This document shows, in pieces, positions 52,635-62,522 of a DNA stretch of 64,000 bases. Each line of letters begins with the position of its first letter. The stretch's first letter is position 1. Source of the DNA: Rotaria macrura. Its lineage: Eukaryota > Rotifera > Eurotatoria > Philodinida > Philodinidae. The position numbers and the translations under genes are program-made. The stretch covers positions 49,995 to 113,994 of the forward strand of contig OENT01000456.1 in NCBI GenBank assembly GCA_900239685.1. Direction: 5' to 3'. The notes under the pieces were generated by a model. The model did no database searches, was not told the origin of the DNA, and was given only the letters and a program-made list of their open reading frames with translations.

Positions 52635-53225
52635 TGACCCGTTTAGGCGCTTCGCTATGCCAGCTATAGTGCGATATAAAGGCATTATGTGGAGACAATA
52701 TTGCTCGCTATAGCGTTAGAAGTTCCACGATTGTCGTACACCTGTACCTCTAATATACCCTACTGATTCATATTTAAAGGTTCACTCCCAGGAAAGTCGT
52801 ATGATTATTTTCTTTTAAATTTTCTTTGCATAAATATAAAAAATACATTTTATGAATATCATCAGCCAAAAAGAATACAACACTTGCACAAAAAAAGAAT
52901 TAGCTGTATACATTTCAAGGAATAAATGAAACTCATTCATCTGGCCTAACCTGTCTCATATAATGTATGCTCCATTTACCTATACTGTTTATATTTAAAC
53001 TAATTTTCTAGAAAGACTACTCGAATGAATCGTTCAAATTTTCTAGGAATAGGGATTTAACATGTGATGTCACCAAAAGGAAGTTTTTCATTTAACTCTT
53101 TTTATTTAGTTAGAATAGAAAAATGACGAGACTCTTCGTCATATTTATCTAATGTCAGAGGGCAGTCGAAAAAACGATAAACATTATAAATTTAGACCGA
53201 AAGCGAAAGATTCAGACTCGGTACA

Positions 53226-54325
53226 TACCCAGGTCGAGTAAAACGGACACCGTTACGGCGTCGTTTACGGTCGTAGACGACAAGGATACGGTGTAATTAC
53301 TGCCGTTTACGATGAAAATACGGCTCGTTACGGCGCCGTATTACCCCGTTTTAACAGGGGCAGTAATACGGACGCATTTCTCCGTACCGTATACGGGGAT
53401 GTAAACGGCCGTTAATGAAGAATTACAGTGGCCGTATACAGATAGTATTCTCTATTGTGTACGGCAGTAAACGATCTGTTTTCCCGTAGTTTTTTGAGAC
53501 CTCGCCCCACGTCTTTTGCAAGGGATAAACATTTAATATGGTCGAAAGTAAATTTATTAAATAAAAATAAATAAATGAAATTACAATAAAAAAAATAATT
53601 TACAATAAAAATAAAATACATGAAAAGTTTCAACAAATTAAATAAAACTTAGAATGAAAGGGAAAATTCAAAGAAAATCTAAAATTAGATTAAAATTAAA
53701 AATTAAGTAAAATTCAAAGAAAAGAAAATCTAAAATTAGATAAAACTGATTGGAAGATCGAAATATAATAGAATCTAAAATATGATAAAAATTAAGTAAA
53801 GTAAAAGAATAAATTTGAAATTAAATAATATAAAAAACTTCTAGTTACCGTTAGTCGACTCCATACCCTAACATAAACTAACGAATTTAAAATGTACAAA
53901 GAAGAGAAATAAAGCATTCGAGCTGTAATCACATATATACAGTGATTGGTGTAATTTATGCGCATATTACAGAGTAGAAGAGAGGGCGCTGTCATTCACG
54001 TGAAAGAGAGCAGAATAAAAATAAAGCGCAATAATATGCACAGTTCGAACAAGAACTAAGAAAAAAGGCATAAGTATCCTAGTAAAATGTGTTCTCAGAT
54101 GGTCTGGCACGGTGTGGTAAATACGATTGAAATACGGGTGGTTTGTCATGACCGTTACGCTATCGTTTGCAGTGGTCCGTAAACGACCATCCTAAATACG
54201 GCCGCATTTGTCCGTGATGATCTCGTATACGACAATTCGTAAACGATCGCCCGTCACGACTATCGTATTTCACCGTAATTGTGTCGTTTACGACCGTTTA
54301 CGGATCGTTCTACTCGACCTGGGTA
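53226..54325. mobile_element. Non-autonomous TA-flanked DNA transposon, 1.1 kb
   Basis: Inverted termini CCCAGGTCGAGTA(A/G)AACG begin at 53228 and end at 54323, with TA on each side (53226-53227 and 54324-54325) as in Tc1/mariner-type insertions. Both subterminal regions are packed with CGTTTACGG/CCGTAAACG motifs over about 200 bp. The centre (53520-54110) is very AT-rich and has no transposase frame. The superfamily is inferred from the TA duplication only. Confidence 0.82.
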
Positions 54326-55740
54326 GCTGGTTTAGAGTTAACGATTATAAATAAAAAGGTAGTATGGCAATCAGTGATATTGATCGTATTTTGAGTTTAA
54401 GACATGTATTATTTTTTCATTTTCTGTACTATGTGCTTCGCTGACAAGAAAATCATCATAGAAAATGATGAGAGTTAAAAAATGGTAGTAATCTGAGATT
54501 CGATTCTGAACTGTTCAATTTACTTTTGTTGATCGATTGCCGTTGGTTCGCAAGGAAGTTTAAATGTTTCAGTCAATAAAATATCCTTTTTAAAATCTGA
54601 AGAACATTTCTATGCATCTTAAAATACCGTCTGTGTATTTATTACAGCAAGAAAATGAATTCGAATCTCTATGATTGAATGCGCGATGGAATCTTTTCTA
54701 TGAATTATCTCGTGTTAAATTATGTATCTTTCTCTTTATATATTAAACATACACGAAACGTTGAGTTTCATTGAAAAAATAGAGAAAGATTGCGCGTTCG
54801 ATTTTAATAGGTGGCTTTGGCAGGATTTGAACCTGCAACGTTTTTGTTATGAGCAAAATAATCTACATTGATTTACGAAGCGAAGTAATCGAAGCAGCAG
54901 GGCTTTCTCTTCATTAATAGATGAAAATGTTCTATTCATTTGAATTCATGCTCATGTTGTGAAATTACATGGTATGTTTTTCTATTTTACCTTACCTCTT
55001 GGTAACTCGTGTGAAACTGAAATCAAGATTCCTTTATTTTCAATATGAAAAATAATTTTTAATCAAATAATTTTACAAACATTAGAAAAAATACTCCATC
55101 ATATTGTTCGTATCAATTCTTCCTACCTTCATTATTTCTGTTAAAGATAACACGATAATCGAACATTGACAATATTTGAGAGTCAGATTTTAATATTTTA
55201 CAACCACATACACATTTCTGGCAACTTAACTCAGCCACTAATCGCATTAAAGGTTAGATTCAACTATTGCAATCGCCTGCAAATACTTGGATCTCTCATT
55301 CTGTTTCAACAGTATCCAAGATTTTAATGCACCTTCGTCAAGATAACTTTTAGATGCACCATTGCTGACTAGTTCTCAATTTCGAATAGATTTTCCAAGA
55401 CGGTACCAGGTGAATTCGTCGCATGGACAATTTATTGTCAGACATTTCGTAGCGAATGTAGTGTGAATTAATATAACAGTGTTATTTTTTTTATTGTTAA
55501 TTGGCTTAACTAAAACTGTGTTTCAATTAATGAATAAACTTGTAAATTTTGTTAACTCTGTTATCTCATCAAGTGATAAATCAATGTTCTAATAGTATTC
55601 TCAAATAAATAGGAAAAAATTAATTTGAATGTTAAATATAAAATAATTCTAGAAAGCAAAACGAGGCACTTTTTTCAAAAATAATACAATAATATATTAC
55701 TGTTTTAAGAAGGATGAGTACAATCAAGAAATTCTCAAGC
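54326..55740. other. Gene-free AT-rich interval with the tRNA-like sequence
   Basis: Apart from the tRNA-Met-like element at 54812-54882, only short frames and AT-rich sequence are present. No transposon ends were matched. Confidence 0.55.
54812..54882 (-). tRNA. tRNA-Met(CAT)-like sequence, probably a pseudogene
   Basis: On the minus strand the T arm is intact (GCAGG-TTCAAAT-CCTGC, a good B box). The anticodon arm is perfect (TTTTG-CTCATAA-CAAAA, anticodon CAT). A short D stem (AATC/GATT) has a six-base loop lacking the usual GG. The acceptor stem has two mismatches (CGCTTCG against CAAAGCC). The poor A box and acceptor suggest a decayed copy or tRNA-derived repeat. Confidence 0.55.
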
Positions 55741-55751
55741 TAGAAAGGAAA

Positions 55752-57132
55752 ATCGATGGTTGCCTATGAAGGTTACATTTATACTTTAGAAAAAAAACTG
55801 ATGTGTAAATGATTTTTCGATGTCAGAATCGGGATTGCAAACGTAAATTTAAATTTGAAGAAATTATTTTAACTGTTAATTGTTTTTGATTCGGTCGTTG
55901 CCACACAAATTCATCATTGGCTACTATTGTTTCAGGGGCAACTGATCCTTGTCATGCACCGAATCTAAGCAAACTTCCAGTGTTAGAGTTCAAGAACAAA
56001 ATAAAATCTCGAGCTGTAGACAGCGAAGAACAGGCAAGTACTATTCTAGATTCTGTAATGAAAACTTTTCCTTTAGATCCAGCTAGTCAACTGCCTCAAA
56101 ATAAAACATTTTTAAGAACAATCCGTCGACAACGTCAAGCAGTAATTGTAGATGCCAACAACCGACTTCCTGATCATCTGAAGCAAGTAGATTGTGGTGA
56201 AAATTTCGTCCTTCACGAAGACGACAAAATGATTATTTTTACTACAACCTTGAATCTTTCAATCTTGAAAACCTGTAAACATTGGTTTGCGGATGGGACA
56301 TTCAAAGTAAGAGAAAAGAATTTTTCTATTTTCGCTTACTCAAATTCATTGCAGGTGTGCCCAAAAGGTATTTACCGACTGTTCATGTTGCACGGAATGT
56401 TCAGATCACAAATCATTCCATTGGTATATGGTCTACTCGTTGGCAAGAGTTCGTCTGATTATGATGAGTTCTTCGAACTTATCATAGAAAAACATAATTT
56501 CAATCCAGATTCCATATTGACTGATTTTGAGGCTGGCACAATAAAATCAGTCAAATCATTTCTTCCAAATGTGCTTCACAAGGGCAATATCACATTTGAT
56601 CCATAATAGACATAACTTTATGCTACTAATGTTTTTAGGCTGTTTATTCCTCTTTGAGCAGTGCATCTGGCGTCATATTCAAGAGCTTGGATTAAAAAAA
56701 ATATCAAGGGGATAAGTATTTTCACTGGAGTGTAAGAAAACTTCTCTCCTTTGTGTTTGTTCCAGTTGTAGATGTAATCAAAGCATTCGAATTTATAGCC
56801 AATGCTTTCGACGACGATTTACTGGGCTACTTCGAAAGAACATGGACAGGTGAACCGAAGCAGAGAGGTAAGTTAACTAATCAAAAATATTTTTATAGTT
56901 AACATAATTATTCTCAGGTGTTGGCCAAAAAAAACAACAATATCCAATCGATCTGTGGAATGTTTATGATCGAGTAAGTGCAAATCTTCCTCGTTCTAAT
57001 AATTCAATTGAAGGATGCCACAATGCATTCGCGACACGTGTTTCCATTGCCCATCCAACGATCACAAAATTAACTGAAAATATTCGCAAGGAACAATCGA
57101 AATTCGAAGTCGATATTGCTCAAATTCGTTAA
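55752..57132 (+). pseudogene. Decayed FLYWCH zinc finger plus MULE transposase
   Basis: From 55917 to 56583 an open frame encodes a MULE-type transposase core: WFADGTFKV (first Asp), RLFMLHGMF, IPLVYGLLVGKS, DYDEFFELI and LTDFEAGTIKS (second Asp). Exon 56639-56867 continues with CLFLFEQCIWRHIQELGL and, after a frame change, KYFHWSVRKLLSF and LGYFERTWTG. Exon 56918-57132 gives NNSIEGCHNAF (candidate catalytic Glu) and ends in TAA. The first intron uses a GC donor. A run of eight A at 56694-56701 shifts the frame by one, so the gene is broken. Upstream (55752-55880) a FLYWCH-like finger can be read (GYIYTLEKK, then FRCQNRDCKRK) but contains a frame change and a stop. No start codon or terminal repeats were found. 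Host domestication is unlikely given the breaks. Confidence 0.85.
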
Positions 57133-57237
57133 GGTCAAGAGGCAAAACCGAAGAAGGCAAGCCGGGACGAAGAATCCGGAACTGGGATCCGGTCGGATAC
57201 TATCGGAAAGCAGTGGATCCAACAAGATCCTAGTGGA

Positions 57238-57313
57238 GGGTGTGGGTGTTTTTTTGCATGTGGCTGATAATACACACACGCAGACAGACGGAAAGCCACA
57301 CCCACACCCACCC
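57238..57313. repeat. Inverted pair of TGTGGG telomere-like tracts
   Basis: GGGTGTGGGTGT at 57238-57249 faces CCACACCCACACCCACCC at 57296-57313 across a 46-base spacer. TGTGGG is the telomeric unit known from the bdelloid Adineta vaga. The tracts are short, so chance low-complexity sequence is possible. Confidence 0.5.
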
Positions 57314-59140
57314 TACTAGGAAAAGCTGCTAACAATATTACGAAGCCAAAGAAATAGTCATTGATCAGTTTGAAAATAGAATACTGCTTGTCGAAACTTC
57401 GATGTGCAATTTCGAGACAAAACAAAGATTGATGTAAGATAAATCACATTGATGGATAACTTACTTTATACGTTCGTAGCGCTTCAGTCATAAGTCTACT
57501 CCGTTGTCACTACGATTTCATTACAGAAGAAGCTCAATTGGATGATTGTTTGCGTTCAAAACTAAATATAATAATTGAAGCTGAATATCAACCTACTTTG
57601 TTTACTTTTACCATTTCATAAAAAATTAATAGATGCTTATCTATAAAGTTGCTTAATTTCCAACGAACGTATATCACCGAGAAAAGTCGTTTTCACTCGT
57701 GAATTCTACCACAGCATTTACCAGCAGTTTCCAGTACTTTTTATGCTATCAAGATGATCCTATTTCGTGAAGTCGTCCACACAGTGATGAAATTCTATAA
57801 AAAATATTTTTTCTAATTGCAAATTTGACTCAATCCAATATTTACTGAATTCTGTTTTCAACTCCTACTCTTGTTTTCAGGGCAAAGAAACTTTTAGCCA
57901 CATTCCGATTTTATTTCATTATTTCTTGATTTTTAATTTAAATTAGGCCAGAAACAATATTGTGAAGGGACATAGAATCACATATTGTTGACCAAATATC
58001 ATAGGAACATCTGTACAACCGATACGTTGCAACGGATGTATTTATCGATTTGCTTGTCATAACGCATTGCTGAAGAAAACACAATGTTAGACAATATCTC
58101 ATTGAGCAACCTCAATTCATACTACGTACATTCCAGAAAGGCGAAATGATCGCAAATTCGAGAGCTTTCCGCCATGTGATTTTTTGGATGTATTCTTTCG
58201 TGAAATGTCGAAAGCACAAAAAAAAACAAGAAGAGCGATAAATCTTATTGCTATTTTCTAGTGTTTGACAGTCCTTACCCAGGGGATATAGGGTGGGGAG
58301 AAACGAAAGTTTTTGTTTCTGGTATTACAGGGTCTACACCCTCACATTAACATAAAATGGCAACTTCATATGCGCACTAATAGTAAAAAGCAGGATCCAA
58401 CTTATACCAACGCTCTCATTCCACCCGCCCGTACACCAAACAATCAAATAGCGCCCTCCGACAGCCATGACTACACCCACTCATTTTCGAATACACGGTC
58501 ATCTTGATTTCCAGTCGTTATCTAAAAGAGTTTCGATATTGTCTATGAAGATTATTTGTCATTGAGATTCGATCAGATGATATCACTTCAACTTTCTAAC
58601 TGACGAAATAGCATAAAATTGCTATTTTCTCTACATATGGCTTTACTTAGCATCATTTTCCTCATTTGTGATCGCTTTCATTGGTGCACTGTTCGTAAGT
58701 GACAACGAATTTGAGGTGTTCCCAATCTTGCTCATCTCAGTTCCGTTCAGTGTCAAATTTTCCATGAACTAAATGAAATGACGAAAATTATCGATAACAT
58801 ATGGAGCCTCACAAAAATCACTTAGTGTCAACTTGGCCAGATTTTTATCGTACCTAGAGAATCCTTTTTGAAATTGAGATTAGTTCCATCATCCATCGAA
58901 TATCTTTCCTTTATAATAATCAATTGGATCATCTATTTCAACACACACCAAGTCTTCTGTAAATAAGCTTATTCAAGGTCGATGATTGTTTGATAGGGCA
59001 ACAGCGATTATCAACAGTTATTCCATCTATGAAGAATCTGAGGAAAATATCTGTACGAGACCAGCTAAATATTGTATTTAATATTTTACAAACTCTGCCT
59101 AATATGCTGTTAATTGACAGAAATTGAAACACGTCATTAT
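57314..59140. other. Gene-free interval after the MULE remnant
   Basis: 1.8 kb of degenerate sequence. On the + strand near 59030-59130 a leucine-rich-like stretch can be read (SMKNLRKISVRDQLNIVF, TLPNMLLID). It resembles the repeats of bdelloid F-box proteins but is not part of a long frame. Confidence 0.45.
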
Positions 59141-59900
59141 AGCGAGTTTAGAGTCCTGCAAGGGTATGAATTTCGTTACCCTAACCTGCTCTACAATATT
59201 TTTTCGTACCCTAGCTCTGCCCTTTCCTAGGGTAGGGTATAGGGTAAGGTAGGGTAGGGCTGCAGGCCTCTAAGCGAGTTGAACGAATATCGATGGTAAT
59301 ATCAATCAAAACTGTATATTTTTCGTCTAAAAATGCAAGTTACAATGAATTACGATGAGAGCATCCAAGAAAAATTTCATCAATTGATGAGTTCATTTGA
59401 AACTTCATTCTAGCTTACTCAACATCGATGGTTTATTCAATACAATTGAATTTCATGCAATCGACATGGTATGATTAAAATTTACACATTACTTCAAACA
59501 TTTCCTTACTTTGCTGTCTTTGACAACTTTCTATCAAAATCAAATTGTCTTCAAGAAATTGATAATTGGCCTTACAATCGAGTACGTTCCATTTCTTATT
59601 GTAATGACACTATAAGGAGATCGTTGGCTTTGTCACAATTGTTATTTTGAAATCTTAAGCATCTGTGCGTCATTCTTTATTCGAACGATCAATTGATCTC
59701 ACCTGGTATGTCATGAATTGGTAATGATTACAATGACTGACCACCTCGTCTCGATTCGTTAATAATTAAATATTGGTTTGACTATGAAGTGCCTAATTTC
59801 AATCATACGAATTCATCTGTTCGTTGACTCGATCTATAACGATGCTTTCGATATCAAAGTGTACAGTGGTTCAGTACAGAAGAATGCTCTGAATATGGTC
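59030..59900 (+). pseudogene. Possible decayed F-box/leucine-rich-like gene
   Basis: Broken frames on the + strand give SMKNLRKISVRD, ILQTLPNMLLID and, past the MITE, LQTFPYFAVFDNFL and NLKHLCVILYSND. The spacing and composition resemble the leucine-rich part of the F-box gene at the left end of the window. Stops and frame changes are frequent, and a MITE (59149-59273) interrupts it. This call rests on resemblance only. Confidence 0.3.
59141..59281. mobile_element. 125-bp hAT-type MITE with perfect 8-bp duplication
   Basis: The target copies AGCGAGTT lie at 59141-59148 and 59274-59281. The element (59149-59273) has termini TAGAGTCCTGCA and TGCAGGCCTCTA, inverted with one mismatch. The interior holds TACCCTA/TAGGGTA inverted repeats. 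It is too small to code for anything. Confidence 0.92.
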
Positions 59901-60656
59901 ATCCATTTGTAGCAATCCTATGAGAAGCTCTTCTAATTCAGAGTTAATATCGAATAATAACGATTCAGTGTAAAATATAGAAAAAATTTAAATCATCTAC
60001 GGAACTATCCATTGTTGCATGCCATAAGCCTACGAAATACGAAACAAGTTTTATCGAAGAATCACGAAATCGAGAAACGTTCTGAAGGTAAAGCCCAAAA
60101 ACATTTTCATTTCAGTGCGCTTAAAATCGTTGGGCATATGAATGAGAAACTTTTAAGGTTCATAGGATATCCTTACATCCTACAGTGAAAGAAAAAAAGG
60201 TGCCACACGAAACCCTAAAAGGTTCCGATTTTTGCAACGAAATCGAAACCCTTTGAGGTTTCGTAAAAAGTCTTAATTTTTAACAGCTGATAGCGAGCTT
60301 TTCGTACTTGGAGTTCTTGACAGTTCACGATTCAACATTGAATGTAACTTTTGCCGAATGCTATGGCCCATTGCAGAAGCATTTTCCCACCAGCATTCAA
60401 TGCTAAAACCTCCCACTCTCTGAAAAATAACCGGGTCCTGTGATAATCGGTATAAAAGTAAGAGCGAATCACTATATCCTATAGTGAAACACATGATATC
60501 GCTGGAACATGGAAGCAACATTTCGACCACAAACTTTTCCAAGTTTTTTCCCATGATTTTTGACGTTTCTTGCGGGGAAGACACACCAACTTGGAACTCA
60601 CTAGAAAAAATCAGGGAAGTTTGTGGCCAGGACACTACTTCCATGTTCCAGCGACG

Positions 60657-61418
60657 CTATGTGTNTTCACCGGTCATCACGGGTCACCGTCACCGGTCGC
60701 CGTCACTGGTCTTCACCGGTCACCGGCCTTCACCGGTCACCATCACCGGTCTTCAACGGTGGCCGTTACCGGTTTCACCAGGTGTAGCTTCGGTAATAAA
60801 CCGACTTCTCTTCATAGTGTGTTTAGTTATCGAATAATGCATTAAAGTAAACTCCACTCTGAGATTCTAGTTGCTACCTAAAAACTTAACCTAACACTAT
60901 TAATACCGAGATTTAAAAATTTTCAGTGAGCTTTTTGAACTTTTCTTACAGATCTATTGTAGGGATGTAACAACACCAATAATATTGGTGGTATTGGTAT
61001 TGTTTTACTCCTAATGTATTGGAAAGAAATATTGAACACAATGCTATTCATATGCAAGTCAATTAAAAACTTTTGAATATATTCATGACGGATTCTCAAT
61101 CTTTGTTCACGAACACTCCAACTTTTATGCCTTATAGCTTGACTCACAGCCTACTTTACTAGAAATTCTGATTGAAGGGAGGACTTCGCTACTGTTCAAG
61201 TGCTAAGTAACTGGTTTCTAAAGAGCCTCTCACCCCCTATCAAGTGTAATAGTGAAAATGAGCTAAATATACACGCTGTACAAATGAAAGCGACCAATGA
61301 GACCGGTAAAAGAGGTATCAATGACTGGTGACACCGGTGACGGTGACCGGTACTACGGTTACCGGTAAAGACCGGTATAACGGTGACGAACCGTCACCGT
61401 TGCATCCCTACTATGTGT
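60657..61418. mobile_element. Nested hAT-type element; left end lost at an assembly N
   Basis: The right terminus GTTGCATCCCTA (ends 61410) is followed by CTATGTGT (61411-61418). On the left CTATGTG at 60657-60663 is followed by the only N of the window (60664) and then CACCGGT-type repeats. The right subterminal region carries the same ACCGGT repeats. I infer that the left TAGGGATGCAAC terminus was collapsed in assembly at the N. A further TAGGGATGTAAC at 60960 may be the left end of another, truncated element. Confidence 0.7.
60667..60782. repeat. CACCGGT-rich short repeats
   Basis: At least eight irregular copies of (T)CACCGGT and related motifs in GC-rich sequence beside the assembly N; inverted relatives occur at 61320-61402. 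Confidence 0.85.
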
Positions 61419-62233
61419 AATATTACAGAATAATACAATTTTCAGGCATTTTTTCTGCTAGTTCCTTCAGGTTCCGGTGGGTGAAACGATCTACATGGGA
61501 TGTTTGATCTAAATAGAAAAAAAAATATTTCATCCCATTGTAACTTCTAAAATCAAACTCACCATTCATATTTCTTCATCTGACAACTGATCTAAATACA
61601 AAGAAAATATTTCATCCTACTGTAACTTCTAAAATAAAACTAACCATTCTGATTTTCTCAGCTAGCAAATATTCTAACTAGAAATAGAATATTTCATCAA
61701 GGAACGGGTAACTTTTCTGTTACCAGTTATCCGGTAACGGTATCGGAGCAACGGAATCAAAGAATCCTCCAATTATTAGCAAAGTAGATTTTCACGAATA
61801 AAAACAAAACTCTAACAAGTTTGAATAATCATATCGGACTCATGGAATCTGAATCTGATACAGAAATTGTTATTATTTTCACTTTTACTCTTCTTTTTTC
61901 AACAATCTGTCTCCTAATTCAAAAACAGGTTTCGTGGGATAAAGTATAATTTCAATGAAACACTTCAAAGTTTTGTGGAAAAAATGTTTTTCTCGAAAAA
62001 TATGAACCGAAAATCATGAAAATACGAACTTCAGGAATGAATTCCCCCAGCCTGGTATACTTTGGTCGAACTTTATAGAATTCCGTAATTTTTCTTAAAA
62101 ATGTTTTTGATATATATTAGAGGAATGGTTCAACCCGTTACTCCGTTATCCATCAACTGGTAGTGGCCCTTTATCGTAAGCACGTAACTGGTAAAGGACA
62201 AGTTACCAGCTACTTGGAAACATAACGACTTGG

Positions 62234-62262
62234 GAATTAGGGTAACTTCGTAACCCTAATTC
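62234..62262. repeat. Short palindrome in the TA-flanked element
   Basis: GAATTAGGGT and ACCCTAATTC flank a nine-base centre. Nearby GGTAAC/GTTACC motifs (61709-61745, 62150-62220) suggest another degraded repeat inside the element. Confidence 0.6.
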
Positions 62263-62522
62263 TACCCGAAACATATTTACAAAAAGTTTTCTGTACGAAA
62301 CTCAAAAGGGTTTTTGACCAAACGTCAGCGGTAACGCAAATTTCAAAGGGTTCAGGACGAAACATTTTTTATATTTTAAAGCTCTATAAAGAATTTTACA
62401 AAACCTTGGATATTGCTAAACCTCTTACAGGTTTCGTATGATCCCACGGACACTTATATAGTACAGTAGAACTTGACGAAACGTCAGAGGTTTCGTGTGA
62501 CACCTTATTTTTTTTCAGTGTA

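Larger units (their letters stand above)
60181..62522. mobile_element. 2.3-kb TA-flanked DNA transposon with nested insertion
   Basis: The left end CAGTGAAAGAAAAAAAGG (60183) is inverted at the right end, reading CACTGAAAAAAAATAAGG from 62520. The match then continues through GGTG(C/T)CACACGAAACC. TA flanks both sides (60181-60182 and 62521-62522). Subterminal GAAACC/GGTTTCG repeats recur at both ends. No transposase frame is evident. An internal imperfect hairpin lies at 60489-60663. A hAT element is nested at 60665-61410. Superfamily is inferred from the TA duplication. Confidence 0.82.

Noticed and set aside
52109..52698. Minus-strand frames that might be a reverse transcriptase or integrase remnant
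   Set aside because: No catalytic motif could be found; left as unassigned sequence.
57070..57425. Overlapping frames around the TGTGGG tracts
   Set aside because: They arise from GC-rich simple repeats and lack conserved features.
60273..60845. Frames in the TA-flanked element, including ones crossing the N
   Set aside because: Minus and plus frames are products of the internal hairpin and CACCGGT repeats; no transposase motif.
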